Part shown: positions 29,101 to 41,100 of the stretch, one piece after another
Position numbering within the stretch: position 1 is the stretch's first letter
Layout of the letters: every line of letters begins with the position of its first letter
DNA from: Helopsaltes ochotensis
Taxonomy: Eukaryota > Chordata > Aves > Passeriformes > Locustellidae
Assembly (NCBI GenBank): GCA_013400155.1
Contig: VXBM01000537.1
Location: 508,961 to 572,960, forward strand
Length of the DNA stretch: 64,000 bases
Reading direction: 5' to 3'
Made by a program: the position numbers and the translations under genes
Notes under the pieces: model-generated
The model's database searches: none
What the model was told of the DNA's origin: nothing
Seen by the model: only the letters and a program-made list of their open reading frames with translations

Positions 29101-32100
29101 CCAGGGAATATGGCATGGTTTGGCTCTCTTCTATAGAGTCTTTCCTTCCCCAAAGATGTCCATATTGACTTACAGATGTGGTGTGGGGGCTATTTTGTCT
29201 CCAGACCATTCTGGGAGACCTTCCCAGTAGTCTGAATCTGTGCCAGAGACTGTAGAAGCAGTGTGAATGTGTGTGTCCCTGTCTTTGGGTCCTGGGTAGT
29301 ATCCAGCATTTCAGGAACACATTTAAAAGCCTACGAGTTGCTCAGTGGCATTGCATGTAGCACCGAGTGCTCCTAAGCTAAGCAACAGCTTGTCCACAGA
29401 GGAGATGTCCGCCTTTGCTCCCCTTTTCCTGGTTTTCCACTGCTACCTTGGAAGTCAGAAGTAGAGGGAAAGGGGCACCCAAGTCAAATCTGAGTAGTGT
29501 TCTATGATAGTTTGGAATGAGGGCAGCACAGGCCTATTCTTCAAAGACATACCTGCCAGGCAGTTAAAGGAGAGAGGTTTTGTCCTATGGTTCCTTATAC
29601 GATGCCCTTTTGTTTTCAGCAGACAGGCTGGGGCCTCCTCTGGATATTCTGCTGGATTCACTGAACTGCACCGCGTTCAGCGTGCAATGGAAGATGCCAA
29701 AGCAGCACGCGAGCACCATCACAGGGTACACGGTAAGTGCTGCTCCCTGCTGCTGCCTGGCCTCCCACTGCACTGAAACCACGGCACAGCCCCTTCTCCT
29801 TACAAACACTGCCACTGCCCGGAAGGCGGCCAGGGGACAGTGGGCTTGAGTGGATTGAGCTGTAACCTTAAAAAACAAGCAGTTTATGTTTTAGGAAAAA
29901 GCTATGATGGGAATTTGGGTTGGATGCCAAGGGCCTGCAGTGGATATAGATTGCTTTTCTGTTGTGGTTTTCCTGCAAGGCTCTCAGTGCTCTCTGCAGC
30001 TGATAAAACAGTAAAGTAGAGGAGAGCAAGTAGATATTACACTGTGGAAGATCCTTTGACTTGTACTTCCAGCCTGAGGAATGCTTTAACAGGAATATTT
30101 TTTCAAACTAAGCCTCTAAAACTTCCCAGACTTGCGGCAGGTACAAGGGAAGGAGTGTTTCATAGAGTCTCTTCCTGGACAGGTACTGTAGTGCATAGAA
30201 TCCCTGGGTACCCACCTACAGCCATAAATATCAAAAGGGCTTTTGTTTTATTCTCTCCTACCTCACAAGTCAGTTTCTGTTAAAGAAGCTGAATAATTTT
30301 TCTGTTGTACTCAGCAGTTTTATAGGGAAGTCTCTGACCGCCATCAAGCATCTGCCATGTTATCTTCTGCCTACAGGACAAAACAGAAGGGCTTGGCTAA
30401 ACTGGTTTATTTTATTATATTTTAGTGTGCAAGAAGAAAAACAATGAGCACTAACATGCCATTCATTCATGTTTGTTAGGTATTGCTTTAACATGTATTC
30501 CATGGCCATGAAACTCAGTCACAAAAGGGAAGTTAGTCAGTGGGAAGTTAGCATCAAAGATGCGAGGTGCTAACTAGAATGTGTTGCTTTCCCCTTCAAT
30601 AACAACAACAAAAAAATTAATAGCACTTTTTCTCATTAGCATTTTCTGTGGACAGATTTGAAATTTCCAGGAATAAAATACCCAAAATTCAGTTTTATAT
30701 AAAAAGGTGGGAAGCAGAATACTACTGAGTACCTTATTATTAATGTACCCTAAAAGAATGAGAAAAATCCCTGCAATAGGTATTTCTGGTACACATGCTC
30801 CTTTATCCCACAGTCTTGCAAATGATACATGTGCACCCAGCTGCAGAGTTCATTTTATTGTTATGAAAGCGCTATGGACTAGAATATAGTAGGCTAAAAC
30901 TCCAAAAAGCACTTGCCATGGCCAGAACCTCGGGTGGATTCTGAGAGTAGCTGGGTCCACCCTTCTCTGTGAAAACAGAGGTGCAGGGAGTAAGTGGCTT
31001 AAATCATAAACAGTTTTCATTCTTCATGCATGGAGATCAAGCATCTGAGCTCCACTTCTTTTTTTAAGCCTTGAGCTGGTGTGTGGCAGGATAATAAAAC
31101 CAATCACAAGCAGCATCAATAGTGCTGTACCCAAGATGTCTTCTGTAGTATCTTGACCCTGTGGCATCTCTGGGTCTCTGTGCACAGCACAGCAGATTGT
31201 CTGTCTCACCAGTCTCCAGTACATGGCAACAGACATGGAGAGACATTTTACGATAGAGCAATTTCTATAATATCATAATCACATAATGTCAGCCTCTTCC
31301 TTACATGAAGTAAGGTGTCTATGTTGTGCAGATTAATCCCACAACTCTTCAGCTGTCCATGTTAACTACAGACAAATGATGCACAACTAAGATTGTCAGC
31401 TCAAGTCTGTGCTACAAACACTACATCTGTTTTTCACATTAGGTAAGTGTGTACACTGTGTGATGGTATCCTTTGGTCACTGCCAGCTTCTAGCAAATTT
31501 GTAAGGAATATTAAAAGATTTTAGCTTTTCCTGGATTTGAAAAGGTAAGGGATCATGGGCTCAAATTGTCTTCAGTGTGAGAATGATGCACTGGTGCAAT
31601 CATTCTTAAGTTGTTCTGAAACACTGAGTTATTGCTTTAACTGGTTTGACTTTATCTTCTTCCCAAGGTCTTTTACTCAGAAGTTGAAGGTGACAAAGCA
31701 GTTAAACAGCTCTCACACGATGTTCCCCTGAGTTTGGATATGATTAGCATGGTGAGTATTTCTTTTCATCAACAATCAGAGCACTGGAGCAGAACATGCA
31801 AGTGGAAACTTGCAACTGTCTCCTTGTAGTTTTTTGAAATATGGTGAGGATCCAAGCCCCAAATCTGCTCTGGATATTGAGCAAAAGGAAATCACAATCC
31901 TTTTGTGTTTTGTCATGCACTTTTTCTCCTTCTTGTCTGACCATTTTATCATGTAAAACTATTGGGGTTTGCTCTCAGCTTCCTAGTACTGACCTTTGAC
32001 GTCTACTAAAATAGAACTTTTAATCTTAAATGCATGCATTTTTACACATGGAAGAGGTGGAAGTGCAGGAGTCTGTGCACACTTAGAGCTGCACTCTGCA

Positions 32101-35100
32101 GGCTTCCACTGTATAGCTATTGCAGTGTCTGACACAGCTGTGTGAGTTAACATACAGAGTGTTTTTACTTCTGTGTGAGACTGTGGCCTCCTGAAATATG
32201 GCTGCTTTAGCTGCAGTTCTGCAGGTTCATATTCTAGAAGATGCTCACAGCTGCTGGTGTTTATTTTGTTCTTGAAAGGACTACTTTTTCTCATTGCTCT
32301 CCATTTTTTTAAAGTTACATTTTTTCTTCTATCTCTCTTTTGCATTCTTGCTTCAGGGACTTTTTCATTTGTCCTTTCTCTTTCCTGTTTTTTCTGCCTC
32401 ACTTCCTCACTAGAAACATGAGTGAGGAGGATATTCAGATTTCCTGCAGGTATCCATCACTCTGGTTGTCAGTTCTGACTTCTGCAGGATTCTGGGATCA
32501 CAGTGAATAAAACAATACTGCTGTCATGCTATATAATTTTTTTATTCATGCATTATTTTCTCCCTTCTTATCTCTGTATTTCTCTCTCGCCTTTTTTGTT
32601 TATTAAAAAGTATTCTTGCTAGTAGTGCCAAGAAAGATCAAACATCACAGTTTTCTTTTTTTAATCTTAATCCTAACAGCAGTACTTCTTTAATACTGGG
32701 AGACGAGAGTCTGTATCCCAGTACTCATGCAGATGATTAACAGCCATACAGAATGCTACGTGCAGCAACATTGTTTTTGTTTTAATTCCCTGACCCATTA
32801 TTTATATGGTTTTATCATCACTTTTTGTTATATTAGTTCTTAACTAGTCCTATTTGCTTTTTTCCTAGGGTCAACTTGAAGGACAAGCAATTTTTGTAAG
32901 TATTGACTCACATGAAACTTGGTCACAGATGTGATTGAAAGTAAAATTGAATATTTCTGACTTTGTCTCTCCAGAGACTCACACACAAAAGTTGATCTCA
33001 AATGTTGATTCTATATAGCAATATACATGATCCTTTGTGGTCAAAATGTAGTAGATAATAGCCTCAAAAAGCTCAAAATCCACAGGTAGACAAGGTGGAC
33101 ACATGTAGGCAAAGTAGCTCCCTTTTTAGCAATGGATAAACCTTTTTCTTAGTCATCAGAGGTATTTATGGATGTCTTGTTTTGATGGAGTAAACTTGTA
33201 TGAAAAATGGTATATATCCAGGCAGTAAGGATTTGGAGATGATGGGGACAGCCAGGTAGTCAGACAGACAGTTAAAGGGAAGGACTGAGTCTGGCAGTTG
33301 GAGAGGAGATGAAGAGGGAAAAACCTGAGCCAGTTTAGAGGGAGCCAAGGGGGAGGAGCACAGGAAGAGAGGCCAGCCTTGCAATGCCCAGGAGGAAGGA
33401 GTGGGAGACTAGCTACTAGTATAAAACAAGTTTGAAAGAAATACCAACTCTCTTAATGGCTTTGCAGCTGGTGAATTAATCAGATTGATTATTTCCAGTC
33501 CTGCACTCAGTCCAGTCTGCTTCCTATGAGCAGCAAACAGGTTGGGTGTATTGGGAGGAGGAAGCAAGCAAGAGGTGCTCAGGTTTGGATAGGAGAAGGA
33601 CAGCAATTTCAGTGTTTAACTGAAATCCCTAGTATCAACAGCCTCTTGCAAACTTTTGTTTTCTGTGAGCTATTTTAGGAGTAGAGAAATCACACACGGT
33701 GGAGCTCACAGAGCCTTTGTGGTCTGAAATAAGGGAAGTTTGGTTGGACTGCAGGAGGCTCAGTCCTCAGGATGCATTTCAACCAGGACTATCTGGTTCC
33801 ATACTAGCTGAGCTGAGTCTGGATTATGGCAGAGTTGAAGTTCCACGCTGGGTACTTTTCTTCTGCTTGATAAAAATAACACTTCTGAGGGGTACTTGTG
33901 GAGAACTATGAATGGCTGGGATTAATCAGCTCCCAGCTGTCATTAATCCTCCAGGAAGTGGTGTTCTCGATGAAATGCTTTCTATTGTATTCATACCAAA
34001 CTCAACAGAAATCTGCAATAGTTTTGTGGTTAAGTCTGCATAGTTACTGTTTCCATCACTAAGCCTCCTCTCCTGGTGCTGGGTATGACCCTGCTGCTTT
34101 CTTGGAGGCTTCTCTGGGCCATGTGGGACTGCTGTAGCAAGAGCTGATTTGCACTGCCTTTTTCCGTGCATGCCTGTGTTCTGTGCACTACTATGTGTGT
34201 TAGCAAAGTGGATAATGTATTATTATTGTGTATTATATTGTTGCGAGGTAGAAAATACGTGACAGCAGCCAGGAGAAGTGCAGATGCAGTACCATTTAGT
34301 ATAGGCAATTGTTCTAACCTGGCATAATATTCAGGAACTCCAGCACACATAGTTAACAAACAAGAAAAAACAATAAAAATTAGCAGGCTTTAAAGGTGGG
34401 AGGTTTTAGATTGGGCACAGAGCCCTGAGAGCTACACTGTTCCCTGTCAAAACAGTAAACATACCAGTACAAAATGGGAAGTGACCAGCTCAGACCAGTA
34501 GTTCAGGGAAGGAACTGTTGTCAGGGGAGACAGAGTCATTAAAACCAACTCAGTTTCTGCAGCTGTGCTGTAATCCAGGGTTTGATGGTTTTTTTGGATT
34601 AAAACAAAACAGAAAACAGACATTCTTCTGGAAAACAATTTGTAATCCTGGTTTCTGTGAAGCAGCTTACTGAGCCTCACAAACAGTTTCAACACACTTG
34701 CAGGGAAGGCAAGCTGTGTGGCAGGGCAGGAAGGGATAGATGGGATAATCTAAGTGAAATTGGCTCCCCTACCACAGAAAAGGCATCACATTGCCTCACT
34801 CCATTCAACAATGTGAGATTGTAATGAGAATACCAAATGTAATTTTTCAGGATTTTAGCAAGAGAGTTGTACAAGACAAGAAAGTGAGGTTGGTGGCTAT
34901 TGAAGCATCATCAGCAATGGAGTGTTGAGTTTAGGGCATCATGCTTCAAAATATGAAGCTAATCTGAATGGAGGGGGAACTACAAAAATGATAACTCTTC
35001 CACATACTACCTAAATTCGTGATCTGTGAGGCCACTCTGTCTCTTCTGAGAGGGACAGAACTTGTGTTTAAGACCTGTCTTCTAAACACGAGCAAGAAAA

Positions 35101-38100
35101 GAAATTAAATATGTACTCCCAGGCTGCTGGACAGTGGGGCACAAGGAAATGTGTTTCTTTCCCAGGATCTGAGTTGAAAGTGTTCCTGGTGTTTTCCCTG
35201 GAGGGTATTCCCTGACATTGCCACAGGTCAGGGTAGCTCGATGGTGTCCTGAATGTTTTTCGTATGCACTACTGTCCTTATCCTTGAAGATTAGATGTTT
35301 GGTTTCAGAGATACCCACTGTGTGTTCCAGGGCTGTGTTCATGGAGAGGGTACTGCCATGAAGGAGGCAGGTAGCCACATGTGTAAGGCATGAGTGCACC
35401 TTGCTGAGGTTTTGAAGGCACACACATTGAACTTGTTGAATAAATACCGTAGTAGATATTAGAGCTTTGGTCTTGATTGGCCACGCACTCAATGAGATTC
35501 CCTCTGTTCTACAGAGGGAATTGTTCTAAACTACAATAAATGAGTTCATTGTAGACTTGAGCCTGGAGGTGATATTATGAGGCACATACATGAATATCTA
35601 GCTCTCTCCAAGGACCAAGTTCCTGAATAGTATGAAAGTGATAAGACAGATAGTGAAGGATTTTTCCTCATAAGCATGAGTGTAATAAAGAGGAATACTG
35701 GCAGGAAAAAATGCACATAGTTTAAGGGCAGACAGACAGTATGTATGGCATGGAGAATAGAAAGGCAGGAGCAGGGGCATCAGTTCTGTCACCAGGAGGA
35801 GGTACAAGGTTTTCAGCAACTGGTTTCTCAGATCACATTGTTAAAGACCTCAGTCCCTTCAGCTACGAGACTGAAAGACCCAGATTAATCTTTCAGAGTG
35901 AGTGTTCTTGCTGCCTCTCTCTGGAAAGTTACTAGCATTGTTACCAGCATTGTTACCTTCTCAGATTCATCTTGGACTGTCCAGATCATTTGAGCAGATT
36001 AAGGGTGAATGATGGAAAAACAAGATAGTGGTCAGGTGCTCCATGTTAATAGGAAATCAGTGTTGGAGCTCCAAAATCATGTCCAGAGAAATGACAGATG
36101 GCAGGGTGTTGCTGAACAATGTTGTAGTAATAATGTAAGTTCCAAAGAGTAGTGAGGAAGTGTTTTTTTTCCAAAAGACCATCAAAAATAAATTTAGCAA
36201 TTAATAAAATTTTGGGATTACTTTTTTATTGCAACTGGAAGTGCAGATTTAAAGTCTGTTCCAACATGAAGAAAAAAGGGAACTTTTCATTTTGAAATGC
36301 ACTGTGACTAATGTGTTTAATATCAGAGAATGAAAACCAGAAGAATAATAGCTGTAAAACAGGTTTTTTGTTAGTGCTTATTTTTCACACCAGAACAGTC
36401 TGTGGTACAGAACTTGATACTTTTATTTCCCTGTATATGTTGTCAAAATTCATAAATCTGAGATTAACATAGACCTTCCAGGTAGGCTGCAGGTAAAGAA
36501 TACTCAATTTCTTTACACGTGTATGTAGACATTCTCCATTAAAGATCAGATCTAAGTGTCTGAGGCTGATCAGGCTATGTGAAGCAGCCAGTGATGAAAT
36601 GCAATGTTTTGGTGATGTTTTCTGTTTTCTGGGAGATTCGAACAGGCTCCTCTGAAGAGTAGTCATTAGCCCAACTCTTCAAGTGGAGCTAAGCATTTCC
36701 TCCTTTACTGTAGTTGTCTGTGGGTTAATCTTTCTGTGTTTATAGCAGAAGGACAAATAAGGGAAATGCTCGCTTCAGGTCAAGGCTGTTAGCTGAGCTC
36801 ATGAAATTGTGAGAGATGATAGGATAGGCCTCTGCTCCGTGAGAAATTAAGGATCATCAGTTCACACTGCATCAAATTGCTTCACTCTCAGGAGGTTTTA
36901 TGGCCTCTGAATTTAAAAGAGAGATAAAAACAAACAAGAAATAAAAAAGGGGAAAACACACCAGACTGGTACCAAATGCTAGCAGTTGGCTCAAGGGAGG
37001 GAATAGTATGTGACTTTGACGTCACCAGTTAAAAAGCTGAGTATCGAATGCAAATGATCTGCAACATCATGAGTTACGCTGAGAAATGGGTCCAGGTCAA
37101 CCTTGTGGATTCCCCTGGGGCGAGGCTGCAGCTTGAGAGGAAACATGATTCTATTTGTGTTTGTTGTTTCTGAGCTGTACTGCACTGGGGACAATCTTCT
37201 GAGGAGAGTAGAGGGAAAACACCATGTAAAATCTTTGAGTCCCAGCTCACAGCAGCATCCCCAGTTACTCAGAATTGCTGTCACCACTTGTTTGTCTGCT
37301 CTTGACTTGGCAGGATGTTGTTATTGGCGACCTGAAGCCAGGCACTCCACACCGCGTTAGTGTTGGAGCGTACAGCTGGGCAGGGAAAGGACGGCCCAGC
37401 ATGCCCAGGGAGGTGACAACTTTATCTCAAGGTAACTCTGCCTGCAGGGCTCTCTTGCAGAACTGGGAGGGCAGATGCCTGTAGCATTCACATGAAACCT
37501 CTGTCATGTGCAGAGTCAGAGTATTTCATTGGTACTTTTCCACAAATGTAGGGTTTTAGAGGGGCAGTAGGGTGAGGGGAGAGGTTTGGTTCCTAATGTG
37601 TGGGTGTTGGGCTATTGTGTGTAGCAACCCAGGTGCTTTTCTAATGCTATTCCTTTGCATTTCTTAGATAAGTGCATGCCTCCTGCGCCACCCTCTCAGC
37701 CCCAGATCGTGGTGGTTTCTGATTCAGAAGTTGCATTGTCCTGGAAGCCTGGAATGAGTGAAGGAAGTTCTCCCATCCAGTACTACACAGTGGAGTTTAT
37801 CAGGCAAGTTTGCTAGTGGAGTCTGAGTTTCAGTGTTTGAGCACTATAGTGGTTTGGGGTTTTTATGACCTAAACTGCACTATTCAAATGCATATAGATA
37901 CGATTTACTTACTTACTGTGTATGATATGCTTAGTTTTCCTCTCAGTGTGTGTTGAATTACCACAGAAATTTAAAGGCAAAACCAGAAAGATCCAATTTG
38001 TTATAAAATCACCAATAAATTGTACTTCCTGATGGAAGAAAAAATATGGTCTGATTTGATCTGTCCCCTCTAATAGCGGCCTGGGTGAATGAACCATGCT

Positions 38101-41100
38101 GAGAAAAGAGTGTTTGGCAGAGTGGTTTCCCTGAGCTGCTATAGAAAATAATCCGAGGACTGAAAATTCAATATTACCTGGCAAAAGTTGTAGAATCATA
38201 GAAACATCAATATTGGAAGGGACCTTCAAGATCATCCAGCCCAATCATCAACTTAACACTACCACTGTAGCCTCTAAACCACTAAATCACATCACTCAAT
38301 GCCAGACACAGACACCTCTTGAACACAAAGTCATGTGGGTCTTGAGCTTGCAGGATTTAGACTTGCTTTGTTATGCTAATGATAATCAAGTTTACATGAA
38401 ATGTTGATCTCCCTGTTTAGATTTGGGGGGGAGAGTGGGGTGTTGGTGGGTGCTTTTTTGGTTTTTTTATGTTGAACTCTTAAAATTCGCAGCAGTAAAA
38501 CAGAACTGTCAGAAGCTGCCATTCAAATTGTTTTTATAAGCTGCATAAAAGGGGTCAGGAGGAGGTGATTGTGTCTGCAAGCATAAACAAGTATTTGTAC
38601 TTGACTGTTCATATGCTTGTGTGAGCTAATATCTGCATACAAATCTATTTATTTTTATTTGCCTCAATCTTTACCCTTACAGTGAATGTAAAATTCATCC
38701 TTTTAATCCTTTGAGTGAATACTTGATGACAGGTTTTAGTTGAGGTTCCTGGAATAGAAGAGAGAATTGATTCTTTAACTACTCTCATCTGTAAAAGGTC
38801 AAAAAAAAATCATTCCTCAGGAAAGCACAGTCATTTTTTAAGAAAAATTGTTGTTAGAACAGACAGGAAGAACTTGATTTTCAAAGTAAGGGTATAATCT
38901 AGAAGATATTGATATAGCAAAAAGATATTGATATAGCAATAAGAGTACCCAGACTGAAAACCTCTTGTTAACAGATGCCCTTTGTATTTGGGCTGAAATT
39001 CCCCATATTTAGTTGGAAGCCATCCAGTGTTCAGTGCACTGAGAGGCAGGACATGAGGGCTGAATATACTTATCTCCTTTGTAAATATACTTATCTCCAG
39101 TGTAATGTCTGCTGTAGACCTACAATGAAATTTCTTTAATACCTATTTTTGAACACAATTTTTATCTGAGCTTTTTGCTCTCTCCATCTCATCTCTCTCA
39201 TTTGCTCAGTTGATAGGGAAGGGATTTTATTGAGTTCTGATTGACTGCACTTCTATCACCTCTGTGCTTTTACTGGAAAGTGGAACCTGGAGGCTTATGT
39301 ACACTTCTTCATTACACCAGGAGCCTGCTAATGGAGGAAGTGGGCACCATCATCTCCATCTGACACACTGAAAGTGCACCCTTGAATGTTTTTGTTCAGC
39401 CAGGGAGTGGAAAGCTGCTGTTTAGGTCAAAAGATGCAAGTGATTGAAATTTAGTGTTTCATTTGCTATAGACTTTGGGAAAGAATTTGCTAACAGCAAA
39501 ATGTTTTGATTACACTGTTTAGTTTGAGGTTTAAAGCTAAGTTGAAAGTGCCTTTGTTAATTCTGGGATTATGCTCTCTTAGACTTGGAAGTTTGGTTGT
39601 ATATTTGGAGTAAGTTAAATGAGCCATAAGCCCTAATGGCAGTTAGAGGTAAACATTTTACTTTAAGCTTCATTGTCTTTTGCTGCATATAGATTTAATT
39701 ACTATAATATGTTTTATCTTGAGTTAAAGCTAGTCAATTAAACCAATGTAAAAGTAAAACAAATCAGTTCAGGTAAATTATAATTGAATCCTCTTTTGTC
39801 AAAGAAATACACCATTATCCTGTGATTTTGCAAAATTATTAACTTTCTAATGCAAATCTGTCATTTTGCTTGGGTGCAACACAAATGTCTGAAAACTATG
39901 ACATTGTTTAAGTAATTTCCATCTCCTTAGAATTAACTTTATGACTTTAACCCTAGGAAAAACATGGGACAAAACACTCCTCTCAGTTGCTCAGCTGTGA
40001 TACTGGGGAAGATCAGTATATCCATGAAAATTCAGTACATTAATTATTTTGCAATACCAGAATCTAATCATAACCAGAGCTAGCCTGCAACTTGTCTCTA
40101 CTCAGGGTCTGAATTTGGTGCTTTATTTAAGCACTTACCTAAGGGGTTTCCTTTGGGACTTTTTGGTTTACTACAGGCAGTGGAGGGCTGCAGGCAGCTT
40201 CAGATATGAGTTGAGCTAATTCAGGCTCTACTTTGCTGCTGACTAAAAGAGGATGCTAAGGAGACCACAATCCCACTAGTCTAAATGTTGGAAGTCAGGC
40301 GGGAAACTGTATGACTCACTCTTCACTGGATAGTTCATAGGGAATGTGCAATAGAATGTATAGTATCTGTGCAACTTTGTAGCTCCGTGTAAATATTCCC
40401 TTGGTGAATGGTGAGAAGTATTTAATGAAAAATTACATTTTTATGAAAGTCTCTAAAGCAAGACCCTGGACCTAAGCATATGAGCTTGGGTATTTTTCCT
40501 AAAGAGTTAATTTATACAAAATTAATTCTTAAAAATGCCATGGATATTGTCACTCAAGTTCTCCAAATGCTACAAAATTTTAACCTGTTGAATGCCCACA
40601 TGATCTTTTAAACTTGGTGACTAACTTATCTAAATTTTTATAGCCACCTAACAGCCACAAAACCACAAGTGTTTCATCAGCACATGCTGATGAACATGAG
40701 TTCATGATGAACATGCCTAAACAATGCCTAAAACAATCATCTCATTGGTATGCAGATGAAATTAAAAGCTTTTAATATTAATCTTGGCATGCAAAGGAAA
40801 ATTTTCAGTATCTTGTTAGTGACATGAAACTTCTGCTGCAATGAACTAGGCAGGTTCTGCTGGTAAAACTGGGAGATTTATTAGTATTGAGATGTTAGGG
40901 TGGTGCAGATTCTGCATAGTGTTGTGCACAGATTTCTTGATTAGTTTGAAGCATTCCCTCTCCCTCCCAGAAAAATCTATCCCTGAATCCATTCCCTGCT
41001 GAACTGTCTGTCTGTGGCGCTGCACTGAACCAGACAGTCATTGTTTGCTTTTGTTTGCAAAGAATCTGAAACAAGAGATCTGACCAGGGAGACACCTCCC

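Larger units (their letters stand above)
14188..29622 (+). other. EGFLAM intron 1 (15.4 kb)
   Basis: The GT-AG intron begins in the CpG island and becomes AT-rich after about 14700. It contains CR1 fragments at 22175-22325 (plus) and 26307-26560 (minus), a purine-rich block near 21315-21345, poly-T runs near 24096-24111 and 27838-27849, and a perfect 11-bp inverted repeat at 19353-19378. No other exon or RNA gene is recognised. First introns often hold enhancers, but none can be assigned from sequence alone. Confidence 0.85.
31752..37313 (+). other. EGFLAM intron 3 (5.6 kb)
   Basis: GT-AG intron between two phase-0 junctions. It contains a candidate 27-nt microexon (32869-32895) and, about 300 bp before exon 4, a palindromic CRE with a neighbouring octamer. 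Short tandem duplications are visible near 35930-35955 ('agcattgttacc' repeated). No interspersed repeat is confidently recognised. Confidence 0.8.

Noticed and set aside
31983..32402. 139-codon minus-strand frame in intron 3, Lys/Arg-rich
   Set aside because: The composition reflects T-rich intron sequence on the + strand. No homology is seen and it lies between EGFLAM exons.
37808..37809. GT at 37808 as the donor of exon 5
   Set aside because: It would leave phase 0, and exon 6 would then hit a stop within a few codons. The GC donor at 37804 gives a perfect join.
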